From positions 1 to 33,838 of the forward strand of contig CAJYLV010000003.1 of the NCBI GenBank assembly GCA_913776255.1: a stretch of 33,838 nucleotides of DNA, read 5' to 3'. This DNA is from an uncultured Sphingomonas sp. GTDB lineage: Bacteria > Pseudomonadota > Alphaproteobacteria > Sphingomonadales > Sphingomonadaceae. Positions within the stretch are counted from its first letter, which is position 1; every line of letters begins with the position of its first letter. The notes under the pieces are model-generated. The model had not been told where the DNA came from. It was given only the letters and a program-made list of their open reading frames with translations, and did no database searches. Made by a program: the position numbers and the translations under genes. This document shows positions 13,676 through 21,079 of this stretch, in pieces.

Positions 13676-13927
13676 ATGGACATCGAGTTCGACCCCGCCA
13701 AGGATGAAGCGAATATCGCCAAGCATGGCATCTCGCTGTCCCGTGCGGCCGAGCTGGCCGGTGTCGTCGTTGTGAAGGATGACCGGTTCGCCGAACCGCG
13801 CTTCCGCCTGTACGGCGAGATCGACGGCCTGTCCTATTGCGCGGCCGTGACGATGCGCGGCGAGGTCGTGCGCGTCATCAATCTGCGCCGTGCCCATGCG
13901 AAGGAGATGCGCCGTTATGGCTTCTGA
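13676..13927 (+). CDS. brnT: BrnT-family toxin (ribonuclease)
   Basis: 83 residues. The opening EFDPAKDEANIAKHGISLSR and the close VVRVINLRRAHAKEMRRYGF are diagnostic for BrnT, a RelE-fold ribonuclease that slows translation when freed from BrnA. Basic residues expected at the catalytic surface are present in the C-terminal block. It is followed by brnA with an 11-base overlap, the normal order for this module. It probably helps maintain the island. Confidence 0.9.
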   Translation: MDIEFDPAKDEANIAKHGISLSRAAELAGVVVVKDDRFAEPRFRLYGEIDGLSYCAAVTMRGEVVRVINLRRAHAKEMRRYGF

Positions 13928-14201
13928 AAAGCCCCCCGTCGTGTTCGACGATGACAATCCGGAGTGGACGGATGCGGACTTCGCCCGCGCGCGGCCGATC
14001 GCGGAGTTCCCCGCGCTGGCGAAGGCGTTTCCTAATGGTAGCAAGCCGCGTGGCCGACCAAAGGGATCGACGACATCGGGGAAGTCGCAGGTCACGCTCC
14101 GGCTCGACACCGACATCATCGAGCGGTTCAAGGCCGACGGGCCGGGCTGGCAGTCGCGCATGAACGCGGCGCTGCGCGCGGCGGTGACCGGCCAGGGGTG
14201 A
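13917..14201 (+). CDS. brnA: BrnA-family antitoxin
   Basis: 94 residues from ATG 13917 with AAGGAG 10 bases upstream, inside the end of brnT. The N-terminal PPVVFDDDNPEWTDADFARA is the toxin-wrapping part. GRPKGSTTSGKSQVTLRLDT, then DIIERFKADGPGWQSRMNAA is the BrnA ribbon-helix-helix DNA-binding domain. It should neutralise BrnT and repress the operon, probably at the GTAGCTACAA repeats upstream. Confidence 0.9.
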   Translation: MASEKPPVVFDDDNPEWTDADFARARPIAEFPALAKAFPNGSKPRGRPKGSTTSGKSQVTLRLDTDIIERFKADGPGWQSRMNAALRAAVTGQG

Positions 14202-14231
14202 ACCGGGCGCGGTAGTGGCGAGGACGGGAAC

Positions 14232-14528
14232 ATGGCGATACCGACGACGCCGTTCGATGCGGCGAAGTACCTGACCGACGCAGAGTCGCAGCTCGAGCTG
14301 CTCAACGAGGCGCTGGACACCAAATCAGCGCGCTTCGTCGTTCATGCGATCCGCGTCATCTTGCGCGCCCGCAGCATCGCGGAGGCGACGACCAAGTTGG
14401 ACATTGATTCGGCGGCGCTTTCAGAAGTGGTCGCCGACGGCTCCGACCCGACGATCGCGGCGACCCTCGCGGTGCTGCACGGCCTCGGTTTCGAGTTGCA
14501 GGCCCGGATGAAGACGAAGGCGACCTGA
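14232..14528 (+). CDS. HigA-like addiction-module antidote (orphan)
   Basis: 98 residues. PFDAAKYLTDAESQLELLNE, RVILRARSIAEATTKLDIDS, then TIAATLAVLHGLGFELQ matches the small XRE-type 'addiction module antidote' family, which normally follows a RelE/HigB-type toxin gene. Here the gene before it is brnA and nothing toxin-like follows, so it has lost its toxin or serves another one. GAGGACGGGAAC upstream of ATG 14232 provides a ribosome-binding site. It could also be a plain regulator. Confidence 0.75.
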   Translation: MAIPTTPFDAAKYLTDAESQLELLNEALDTKSARFVVHAIRVILRARSIAEATTKLDIDSAALSEVVADGSDPTIAATLAVLHGLGFELQARMKTKAT

Positions 14529-14636
14529 TCGGCTCTCGTGCCAGCAGCGGCCTGACACCGGGTATGGCGCGCAAGCGGACGCTCGATCCCTGAAACGTTT
14601 CCCGCCCGAAAGCACGATCTGGCGAAGCCGTTGCGG

Positions 14637-15260
14637 CTAGAGCAACACCGCCGGGGCGCCTTTCGCAAATTCCGGCGCGCTGACCGTCATCAGTTGAGCC
14701 GGAAACGGCGCGACGAGATCGTCCAAATCTCCCGCCAGCCAGCGCTCTCCATCCTCTTGGTGGAGGATCAGCGGCATCGCCTTGGGATGGATCGGCGCCA
14801 CCACGCTGTTGGGTTCGCACGTCAGGAACGCGAACACCGCACCGTCGGCCGCCGGTCGCCAGATGCCGGCGAACGAAAAGATCGGACGTGACGGCACGTC
14901 GAACCAGTACAGCGGAAGGTTGCCCTTCTCACCCGGACCGTACTCGCTGAACGAGGTGACCGGGACGAGGCACCGCTGCGGCGGCTTCGCCAACGCGTTG
15001 CGCCACATCGGGCTGTCGAGATTGCGGACGTTCGTCACCTGCGTCTCGCGCGGCCCGCGCGCGCCGGGCACCGTGCGTGGCCAGCCCCAGGACATCACGT
15101 CGAGGATCCGTTCGCCGGCCGCGTGGCGCACCGTCCACGCCGGCCGCTTGGGGAATAGCTCGGGCGGCGGGATCGTCAGGTCCGGCGGATATTCCGCGGT
15201 GACGCCGTAGCGCGCCGCCAGCGCCGCCTGCGCTTTCGACATCCGGTACCGATTGCACAT
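14637..15260 (-). CDS. SOS response-associated peptidase family protein (SRAP, YedK/HMCES)
   Basis: 207 residues. SRAP proteins crosslink through Cys2 to abasic sites in single-stranded DNA and so shield them. The protein begins MCNRYRM, giving Cys2 after Met removal. Other expected active-site parts are NVRNLDSP (about 77-84), TSFSEYG with Glu106, and PIHPKAMP with His158. It is divergent from the second integrase with only 44 bp between starts, so the two may share control. No convincing GTTC-N7-GTTC LexA box is seen there. Its presence on the island suggests a role during single-stranded transfer or replication, which is inference. Confidence 0.9.
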   Translation of the reverse strand: MCNRYRMSKAQAALAARYGVTAEYPPDLTIPPPELFPKRPAWTVRHAAGERILDVMSWGWPRTVPGARGPRETQVTNVRNLDSPMWRNALAKPPQRCLVPVTSFSEYGPGEKGNLPLYWFDVPSRPIFSFAGIWRPAADGAVFAFLTCEPNSVVAPIHPKAMPLILHQEDGERWLAGDLDDLVAPFPAQLMTVSAPEFAKGAPAVLL

Positions 15261-15304
15261 CGCGCGGCCTCCCTGATCCCCAAAACCGTCCGGAAAACAG
15301 CCTC

Positions 15305-16507
15305 ATGCTCACCAGCGACGCCGTCAAGAAGGCGCGCCCGAAAGCACGCGCCTACAAGATCGCCGACGAACGCGGGCTGCACCTGTTCGTCGCGCCGACC
15401 GGCCGCAAGTCGTTCCGCCTGCGCTTCCGCTTCACGGGGCAGGAGCAGCTGCTGACGATCGGCCAGTGGCCGGAGGTTTCGCTCGACGCCGCGCGCACCC
15501 GCGCCGAGGTGGCGCGCGCGCAGCTCGCCCGCGGCATCGATCCGCGCACCGCGCCGCAGGCGATGACGTTCGAGCGCGCCGCGCGCGCGTGGCACGAGCG
15601 ACAGCAGCCCGGCTGGACCGCAGTCCACGCGGCCGACGTGCTCGCCAGCCTTGAGGCCGACGTGTTCCCCGCGATCGGCACCGATGCGCTGGACGCGATC
15701 GACGCGCCGGCGGTGCTGCGGATCGTCCGCGCGATCGAGCAGCGCAAGGCGATCCAGACCGCGCGGCGCGTCCGCCAGCGGATCTCCGACGTGTTCGCGC
15801 TCGCGGTCAGCGAGGGCTGGGCGAGCAGCGACCCGGCGGCGATCGTCGGCCGCGCGCTGACCCGCGCGCCGGCGGCGCGGCACCATCCAGCGCTGACGTC
15901 GATCGACGACGCGCGCGCACTGCTCGCCGCGGCCGAGCAGGTCGACGCGCGGCCGGCGGTGAAGCTCGCTTCGCGCTTCGTCGCGCTGACCGCGGTGCGG
16001 CTCGCTGCGGTGCGCGGCGCGCGCTGGGACGAGATCGAGGAGTTGGACGGCGCGCCGGTGTGGCGCGTGCCGGCGGCGCGGATGAAGCTGGCGGCGGCGA
16101 AGAAGCGCGACGCGGCGAACGACCATCTGGTGCCGCTCGCGCCGGCGGCGGCCGCGGTGCTGCGCGCGGCGCGGACGCTTGATCCCAGCGGCGCGGCGGC
16201 CGCCGGCGGGCTGATCTTCCCGGGCCGCGACGGACGCTCGCCGATCGGCGAGGGCACGATCAACGCGCTCTACGCGCGCACGCCGTTCGCCGGCCACCAC
16301 GTCGTGCACGGCTGGCGGGCGACCTTCTCGACGGTGATGAACGAGCGACGGCCGGCGGATCGCACGGTGATCGATCGCGCGCTCGGGCACGTGCTGAAGC
16401 ACCACGACGGGACGATCGCGAAGGTCGAGGGCGCGTACAACCGAGCGCAGCACCTCGCGCCGCGCCGCCGCGTGTTCGAGGAATGGGCGGCGATCCTGAC
16501 CGGTTGA
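15305..16507 (+). CDS. Tyrosine-type integrase, P4 family (internal)
   Basis: 400 residues. An N-terminal DUF4102-type domain (RPKARAYKIADERGLHLFVA) and central core-binding region are followed by a catalytic domain with Arg232 (LTAVRLAAV), HGWR (His335, Arg338), His362 (ALGHVL) and the nucleophile Tyr378 (GAYNRAQH). All active-site residues are present, so it is probably functional. It is clearly related to the tRNA-proximal integrase but differs at many positions. It lies about 2.4 kb from the tRNA end, so it probably belonged to a separate element now inside the island. I could not find its att sites. The 191 bp after it hold a small hairpin (16577-16592) and a larger palindrome. Confidence 0.92.
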   Translation: MLTSDAVKKARPKARAYKIADERGLHLFVAPTGRKSFRLRFRFTGQEQLLTIGQWPEVSLDAARTRAEVARAQLARGIDPRTAPQAMTFERAARAWHERQQPGWTAVHAADVLASLEADVFPAIGTDALDAIDAPAVLRIVRAIEQRKAIQTARRVRQRISDVFALAVSEGWASSDPAAIVGRALTRAPAARHHPALTSIDDARALLAAAEQVDARPAVKLASRFVALTAVRLAAVRGARWDEIEELDGAPVWRVPAARMKLAAAKKRDAANDHLVPLAPAAAAVLRAARTLDPSGAAAAGGLIFPGRDGRSPIGEGTINALYARTPFAGHHVVHGWRATFSTVMNERRPADRTVIDRALGHVLKHHDGTIAKVEGAYNRAQHLAPRRRVFEEWAAILTG

Positions 16508-16672
16508 CCGCGCCGCGTGCGCGGCGGCGGCGGGAGCGTGGCACGCTTCGTGCTCCATCCCCCCAGGCAGCCCCGGGGCGGCGCAAGCCGCCACGCTCGA
16601 CCGCCGGGTCTTGGCGATCGGGTCGATGGGGCGAGGCCTTTCGGCGCGGGGGGGATCAGCAAATCGGTTGCA

Positions 16673-16694
16673 TGGGATCGCCTCGGCGATCCCA
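16673..16694. terminator. Palindrome between convergent genes
   Basis: TGGGATCGCC and GGCGATCCCA form a perfect 10-bp stem with almost no loop. It lies between the convergent internal integrase and the replication-like gene, four bases past the latter's stop. There is no clean T-run, so a terminator role is likely but not certain. Confidence 0.5.
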
Positions 16695-16698
16695 TTCC

Positions 16699-17451
16699 TT
16701 ATCCTTCAGCCCCTGAGAGGAGATACTGACCATATGGTGGACTCGCGTTCACCCCTTCGGACGCGCGCGCGATCCCGGCCTCCATCCGGTCGAGGAGGTC
16801 GCGCAGCTCGGGGGTCGCCGGTCGCGCGGACGCTTTCGGACTGTCCGGCGGCATCGTGCCTGATCGTCGCAGCCGGCGGCGGGCGAGCAGATCGCGCAGG
16901 CGCTGCGCCACACGCGGCGGAAGGGCTTCCGGGGTGAAAAAGTAGGAATTCGACACCTGACGGCGTTGCGGGCCGAACGAGCCGTCGTTGCCCGTCCGCT
17001 CGGTGCGGCGGATCCAGTCGAGGACCTTCATCGTCTTCAGCCGGGCGAGCGCCCGAACGACCGTCGTCTTCGTCACCTTGGCCGCGCGCGCGATCGTCAC
17101 CAGCTGCGGGTCGAGCCGACCGGATCTGAAATCGATCGCAACCTTGCCGCGCCGGCCGAGGATCGCCTCGAGCACGCGAAGGCCGTGCAGACCCAAGGGG
17201 CGCGCCCCGCCCCTCGCCCGTTCCTCGTCGTCCCATTCCGAGACGGCCTTCAACAGGCAGTCGATCCAGCCCAACGCGCCGGCGGTCGTGCCGTCGCCAA
17301 TCGGCCGCGACACGCGGGCACGGCGATCGTCGATGTCAATGCTGTGACGGCGGACCTTGCGATCGGCGCCACGCTCCTGCCTGCCTGTCAGGCGGGCGGT
17401 GAAGCCTTTCGTGAGCTGGCGGGCCTGGCGCCCCATCGAGGCCGCCGTCAC
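16699..17451 (-). CDS. Winged-helix protein, possibly replication initiator
   Basis: 250 residues from GTG 17451 (ATG 17436 is an alternative). The central part (LGLHGLRVLEAILGRRGKVA, DPQLVTIARAAKVTKTTVVR, ALARLKTMKVLDWIRRTE) is a winged HTH; SNSYFFTPEALPPRV follows. This resembles HTH proteins annotated as replication or plasmid-related in alphaproteobacterial elements, but the assignment is tentative. The basic N-terminus (RQARQLTKGFTARLTGRQ) suits DNA binding. It begins 16 bases after the stop of the tRNA-proximal integrase on the same strand and is probably co-transcribed with it. Confidence 0.62.
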   Translation of the reverse strand: MTAASMGRQARQLTKGFTARLTGRQERGADRKVRRHSIDIDDRRARVSRPIGDGTTAGALGWIDCLLKAVSEWDDEERARGGARPLGLHGLRVLEAILGRRGKVAIDFRSGRLDPQLVTIARAAKVTKTTVVRALARLKTMKVLDWIRRTERTGNDGSFGPQRRQVSNSYFFTPEALPPRVAQRLRDLLARRRLRRSGTMPPDSPKASARPATPELRDLLDRMEAGIARASEGVNASPPYGQYLLSGAEG

Positions 17452-17467
17452 GCGCGGCCCCCGACGC

Positions 17468-18736
17468 TCAGGCGTGCTGTCGCTTGCCCTCGAGGAGCGT
17501 CGCCGGCGGCGGAAGGCCATCGGTCAGCATGTCCGCCCATTGCTGCGCGATCTCGCGCCGGCGCGGCATGTACGCGGCGCGATTGTAGTCGGCCTCCACC
17601 CCGGACGGGACGTGGGCGAGCATGAGGTCGATGACGGCGCGGTCGCCGTCCCTGCCCTCCTCCTTCACGCGCTCGTTCATGATCGTCGAGAACGAGGCGC
17701 GCCAGCCATGCGGCACATGCACGCCCGAGAAGCCGGCCTCGCGATACGCCTTGCTCAGCGTGCTGTCGCTGATTGGCTTGCGGGCATTGCGGACGCTGCG
17801 GAAGATCAGCCCCGTCGCGTTCCGCCCCGAGAACGCGATCGCCACCTTGACGGTCTCGACGGACTGGCGGGACAGCGGGACGATGAATTCGAAGGCGTCG
17901 TCCTGCTTGCGCTCGACGCCCAGCTTCATCTTCTGCGCCGGGATGCGCCAGATCGGCGCCTCCCCGTCGAGGTCCTCGAATTCGCGTACCTCGGCATGGC
18001 GCAACGTCGCCGAGCGCACCGCCGTCAGCGCCAGCAGCCGGGAGGCGAGCTTGGTGAGCGGATGACCCGGCTGGCGTTCCGACTCGGTCAGCACCGCCTG
18101 CGCCTGCTTGATCGTTCGCACCGCCGGAAACTTTCCCTTCGGCTTGCGGCCGAGCGCGCGTTTGGTGACCGCCGCCGGGTCGGACGAGGCGATCCCCGCG
18201 CCGATCGCGGCGGCGAACACCTCCGAGATCCGCTGACGCACCCGGTGCGCGGTCTCCACGGCCCCGCGCGCCTCGATCGGTTTCGACACCTCCAGCACCA
18301 GCGGCGTCGTCACCGCTGTGATCGGGAGCTTGCCGATCTTCGGAAAGACGTCGTTGACGAAGCTGTTGAGCACGATCGCCGCATAGCGCGCCGACCAGCC
18401 CGGCTCCTGGCTGGCATGCCACCCGCGGGCCACCTTCTCGAAGGTGCTGTCCGCCATCGCCGTCTGCTCGGCCGCGCGCTGGCGCTTGCTGACCGCCGGA
18501 TCTCCGCCATCGCGCAGCACCCGCGCCGCCTCCTCGCGAAGCTGACGCGCCTTTGCCAGCGTGATCTCCGGGTAGCCGCCGAAGACCAGCCGCTTCTCCT
18601 TGCCGCCGAACCGGTACTTCCACCGCCACGACTTGAACCCGCTGGGCAGCACGTAGAGGTAGAGGCCGTGGGCATCGCCGAGCTTGTACGGCTTGTCCTT
18701 CGCCGGCGCTTTTCGACAGGCGACGTCGGTCAGCAC
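17468..18736 (-). CDS. Tyrosine-type integrase, P4 family, tRNA-Tyr-specific
   Basis: 422 residues from a GTG start. Same architecture as the internal integrase: a DUF4102-type N-terminus (KPYKLGDAHGLYLYVLPSGF), a core-binding region, then a catalytic domain with Arg241 (ALTAVRSAT), HGWR (His343, Arg346), His375 (LAHV) and Tyr384 (ADYNRAAYM). It is transcribed away from the tRNA, and its start is 160 bp from the att core, the normal place for the enzyme that inserted the island. Its ribosome-binding region overlaps one of the GTGCCCCC sites, which would allow feedback control. It is the best candidate for excision and integration at tRNA-Tyr. Confidence 0.93.
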   Translation of the reverse strand: MLTDVACRKAPAKDKPYKLGDAHGLYLYVLPSGFKSWRWKYRFGGKEKRLVFGGYPEITLAKARQLREEAARVLRDGGDPAVSKRQRAAEQTAMADSTFEKVARGWHASQEPGWSARYAAIVLNSFVNDVFPKIGKLPITAVTTPLVLEVSKPIEARGAVETAHRVRQRISEVFAAAIGAGIASSDPAAVTKRALGRKPKGKFPAVRTIKQAQAVLTESERQPGHPLTKLASRLLALTAVRSATLRHAEVREFEDLDGEAPIWRIPAQKMKLGVERKQDDAFEFIVPLSRQSVETVKVAIAFSGRNATGLIFRSVRNARKPISDSTLSKAYREAGFSGVHVPHGWRASFSTIMNERVKEEGRDGDRAVIDLMLAHVPSGVEADYNRAAYMPRRREIAQQWADMLTDGLPPPATLLEGKRQHA

Positions 18737-18739
18737 CCG

Positions 18740-18860
18740 GTGCCCCCACGTCTGCTAGATCGTGCCCCCAAAGTGCCCCCAGAATCGACCCGCTCAACGG
18801 GTTCCATCTGGATCCATGAGGCACAACGGACAAGCCCATCCACGAGGGAAAAGGGGGCAC
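18740..18860. promoter_or_regulatory. Cluster of candidate integrase arm sites
   Basis: GTGCCCCCA occurs three times in direct orientation (18740-18748, 18762-18770, 18773-18781), and GTGCCCCC once inverted (18853-18860), all between the integrase start and the att core. The same 8-mer lies inside the distal end (6622-6629). The layout resembles arm-type sites of tyrosine recombinases or excisionase sites. Confidence 0.55.
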
Positions 18861-18896
18861 CGGAGGGGTGTTGGGGAACCGTTCGGATCGAAGGGT

Positions 18897-18911
18897 TGGT
18901 GGAAGGGACTG
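18897..18911. repeat. att core, tRNA-proximal end
   Basis: The 15-bp repeat TGGTGGAAGGGACTG is the complement of the last 15 bases of tRNA-Tyr including CCA. It is identical to 6544-6558, so insertion rebuilds a complete tRNA. Confidence 0.88.
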
Positions 18912-18982
18912 GATTCGAACCAGTGTACACTTGCGTGGGCAGATTTACAGTCTGCTGCCTTTAACCACTCGGCCACCCTTCC
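18897..18982 (-). tRNA. tRNA-Tyr (anticodon GUA)
   Basis: 86 nt including an encoded CCA. The 5' GGAAGGG pairs with 3' CCCTTCC; the D-arm begins GGCCGAGTGGTTAAAGGC; the anticodon loop in CAGACTGTAAATCTG gives GUA. A long variable arm marks a class II tRNA, and the T-arm reads GGTTCGAATCC. The discriminator is A. The gene is intact, and its 3' end is the island's integration site. Confidence 0.96.
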
Positions 18983-19010
18983 ACGAGCGGCGCTGTCAAA
19001 GCGAGGGCGC

Positions 19011-19039
19011 CCAATGCCCGCGCATCGCCGGGCTGTCAA
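19011..19039 (-). promoter_or_regulatory. Possible tRNA-Tyr promoter
   Basis: On the minus strand a perfect TTGACA (19034-19039) is followed after 17 bp by CATTGG (19011-19016), a weak -10. Transcription would start about 20 bases before the tRNA. A second TTGACA at 18994-18999 lies too close to the tRNA to be its -35. Confidence 0.4.
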
Positions 19040-19190
19040 CGCCTGTGTCGCGATGCCGCAACAATTTGCGTGCCGGGGGCGCGTGGCGCATAGCGGTCGC
19101 CACCGCTTCTTCCCGAACGACAATCACGGACCCGACCCGAATGCGTGCTTTCCCGACCGCCACCGCCACGCCGCTCCGGGGACGCCACTG

Positions 19191-19958
19191 ATGGCGCGCC
19201 GCGGCCACCGCCCGAGCCAGACGCAGGGCAACCGTCCCCGGCTGTGGGGCCGCCACGCGGTCACCGCCGCGCTCGCCAACCCCGAGCGGACGGTGCGCAA
19301 GATCTGGGGCACGCGCGAGGCGCTGTCGTCGCTCAACCTGCCGCCGGTGCTGCCGGTCGTCTATGCCGACGCCGCCGATCTCGGCCGGCTGGTCCCGTCC
19401 GACGCGCCGCATCAAGGGCTGGTGGCGGAGGTCGATCCGCTGGAGGACGTGTGGCTGGGCGATCTGCTCGAACAGGGCAGCACCGACGATCCGGAACGCC
19501 CGCGCCCGCTGGTGGTGCTCGATCAGGTCACCGACCCGCACAATGTCGGCGCGATCCTGCGCTCGGCGGCGGCATTCGACGCGCTCGGCATCGTCACGCA
19601 GGACCGGCACGCGCCGCCAGAATCAGGCGCACTGGCGCGCGCGGCGAGCGGCGCGCTGGAGACGGTGCCGTGGGTGCGCGTCGTCAATCTGGCGCGCGCG
19701 CTGGAGGAGATGGCCGAGGCGGGCAGCTGGCGGATCGGGCTGACCGGCCATGCGCCGCAGACCCTGCCGCAATCGCTCGCCGACATCGGCCCGAGCCGCC
19801 GCATCGCGATCGTGCTCGGCGCGGAGGGCGAAGGGATGCGCCAGAACACCGAGACGCATTGCGACGAGCTGGCGAAGCTGCCGATCTCGGGCAAGGTCGA
19901 GAGCCTCAACGTCTCGAACGCCGCCGCGATCGCGCTCTACGCGGTGACGGCGCGCTGA
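19191..19958 (+). CDS. rlmB: 23S rRNA (guanosine-2'-O)-methyltransferase RlmB family
   Basis: 255 residues. SpoU-family (SPOUT, knotted) enzyme that methylates the 2'-O of G2251 in 23S rRNA using S-adenosylmethionine. The N-terminal RNA-binding part starts GNRPRLWGRHAVTAAL. The three catalytic motifs are present: VTDPHNVGAILRSAAAF (about 112-128), IVLGAEGEGMRQ (about 207-218) and ISGKVESLNVSNAAAIALY (near the C-terminus). ATG 19191 is used because GGGGA lies upstream and earlier in-frame codons run back into the tRNA. It is a monocistronic chromosomal gene just outside the island. Confidence 0.93.
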   Translation: MARRGHRPSQTQGNRPRLWGRHAVTAALANPERTVRKIWGTREALSSLNLPPVLPVVYADAADLGRLVPSDAPHQGLVAEVDPLEDVWLGDLLEQGSTDDPERPRPLVVLDQVTDPHNVGAILRSAAAFDALGIVTQDRHAPPESGALARAASGALETVPWVRVVNLARALEEMAEAGSWRIGLTGHAPQTLPQSLADIGPSRRIAIVLGAEGEGMRQNTETHCDELAKLPISGKVESLNVSNAAAIALYAVTAR

Positions 19959-19970
19959 CGTGCCCGTCAG

Positions 19971-20000
19971 CCGTCGTCCCCGCGCGGGCGCGGACGACGG
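19971..20000. terminator. Hairpin between convergent rlmB and ferredoxin genes
   Basis: CCGTCGTCC (19971-19979) pairs with GGACGACGG (19992-20000). It lies in the 50-bp gap between convergent stops, where a two-way terminator would be expected, but lacks a T-run. Confidence 0.45.
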
Positions 20001-20008
20001 TGGTGCGA

Positions 20009-20326
20009 TCAGTCCTCGGCGGCGATCCGCACGCGCAGGCCGTCCAGCGCCGGGCCGAACTCGATCTGGCACGACAGGCGCGAGGTCGCGTCGCGGTCCG
20101 CCGCCGCGTCGAGCAGGTCGTTCTCGTCCTCGCTCATCGGCGGCAGCTTGTCGGCGAACGCCGGATCGACATGGACGTGGCAGGTCGCGCAGCTGCAACA
20201 GCCGCCGCACAGCGCCAGCACCTCGTCGATCCCGCCATCGCGGATCACTTCCATGACCGAGAAACCCGCCTGCCCCTCGAGTTCGCGTTCTTCCCCGTTG
20301 CGGGTCTCGACGATAAGCTTGGCCAT
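20009..20326 (-). CDS. 2Fe-2S ferredoxin, adrenodoxin type
   Basis: 105 residues from ATG 20326 with GGTGGAG upstream. Cluster ligands are Cys40, Cys46 and Cys49 ([11 protein letters not shown], spacing C-x5-C-x2-C) and Cys86 (LSCQIEF). Cys43 and Cys44 are extra. The acidic segment ([16 protein letters not shown]) is the usual partner-binding helix of adrenodoxin-type ferredoxins, which pass electrons to cytochromes P450, Rieske oxygenases or Fe-S assembly. No reductase or oxygenase is adjacent, so the partner is unknown. It is divergent from the glycosylase gene with 53 bp between starts. Confidence 0.9.
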   Translation of the reverse strand: MAKLIVETRNGEERELEGQAGFSVMEVIRDGGIDEVLALCGGCCSCATCHVHVDPAFADKLPPMSEDENDLLDAAADRDATSRLSCQIEFGPALDGLRVRIAAED

Positions 20327-20379
20327 ATGAACTCCACCGATTTTCGCCCCGCCCATGACGGCAAGCCAGGGCGCACGCA

Positions 20380-21006
20380 ATGGGGCTGAGCGCCGCCGAC
20401 CTCAACGCCGGGCTCGACGCGCTCGCCGCGCGCGAACCCGCCTTCGCCGCCGCGCTGGCGCGGGTCGGCTATCCGGCGCCGCGCATCCGCGCGCGCGGCT
20501 ATGCCACCCTGCTGCGCACGATCGTCGGGCAGCAGGTGAGCGTGAAGGCCGCCGACGCGGTGTGGCGCAAGCTGGAGGCGCTCGGCGACCCGACCAATCC
20601 GGCGGTGATCACCGGGCTCGACGACGACATGCTGCGCGCGTGCGGTTTCTCGCGCCAGAAGACCGGTTATGCGCGCAGCCTCGCCGACGAGGTGCTGAGC
20701 GGGCGGCTCGATCTCGACAACCTGCCCGCCGACGACGAGGAAGCGGTCGCGCAGCTCGTCAGCGTCAAGGGGATCGGGCGCTGGTCCGCCGAGGTTTACC
20801 TGCTGTTCGCCGAGGGCCGGCCGGACATCTGGCCGGCCGGCGATCTGGCGGTACAGATCGAGACCGGGCGCATCCTCGGCCACCCCGAGCGCCCGAGCGA
20901 GAAGCTGACCCGCGACCTCGCTGAGCCGTGGCGGCCGTATCGCGGCGCGGCGGCGATCTTCACCTGGCACCATTATGGCGCCGGAGCGGACGCCGCGCCG
21001 GTCTGA
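20380..21006 (+). CDS. DNA-3-methyladenine glycosylase, AlkA-like
   Basis: 208 residues. HhH-GPD superfamily base-excision enzyme that removes alkylated purines. [19 protein letters not shown] is the conserved N-terminal helix region; the helix-hairpin-helix is [17 protein letters not shown] (126-142); the catalytic aspartate is Asp155 in WPAGDLAVQ. The AlkA-specific N-terminal domain of E. coli is absent, as in the shorter 'AlkA type 2' group. No Ada regulator is nearby. Confidence 0.9.
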   Translation: MGLSAADLNAGLDALAAREPAFAAALARVGYPAPRIRARGYATLLRTIVGQQVSVKAADAVWRKLEALGDPTNPAVITGLDDDMLRACGFSRQKTGYARSLADEVLSGRLDLDNLPADDEEAVAQLVSVKGIGRWSAEVYLLFAEGRPDIWPAGDLAVQIETGRILGHPERPSEKLTRDLAEPWRPYRGAAAIFTWHHYGAGADAAPV

Positions 21007-21079
21007 TTCTCCGGCATTTACGCCACTTTAACGATGCTGCCGAATAGAGGGACCGAACGGAGCAGCGGAAGAAGGGGCG

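Larger units (their letters stand above)
6544..18911. mobile_element. Genomic island integrated at tRNA-Tyr
   Basis: The element is bounded by a perfect 15-bp direct repeat (6544-6558 and 18897-18911) that equals the 3' end of tRNA-Tyr including CCA. A P4-type integrase lies beside the tRNA end and an AlpA-like gene beside the other end. GTGCCCCC motifs cluster just inside both ends. Content includes a ParB-containing ten-gene operon, an XRE repressor, a five-gene cassette of unknown function, BrnT/BrnA, an orphan antidote, a SRAP protein, a second integrase and a replication-like protein. I see no conjugation, capsid or packaging genes, so it is either non-conjugative or mobilised by a helper. 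None of the intergenic palindromes of the flanking chromosome occurs inside. Confidence 0.88.

Noticed and set aside
15261..15304. LexA (SOS) box between SRAP and the integrase
   Set aside because: Only GTTTT repeats 8 bp apart are visible, not the alphaproteobacterial GTTC-N7-GTTC pattern.
14604..15348. 13-bp direct repeat GCCCGAAAGCACG at 14604-14616 and 15336-15348 as att of the internal integrase
   Set aside because: Several 13-bp matches are expected by chance in 34 kb of GC-rich sequence, and the second copy lies inside the integrase coding region.
15176..16594. 472-codon minus-strand open frame opposite the internal integrase
   Set aside because: The integrase has all catalytic residues; the opposite frame is an arginine/alanine-rich shadow.
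18740..18781. GTGCCCCCA triplet as a CRISPR array
   Set aside because: Units are only 9 bp, spacing is 22 and 11 bp, and there are no cas genes; their place beside the att core fits recombinase sites better.
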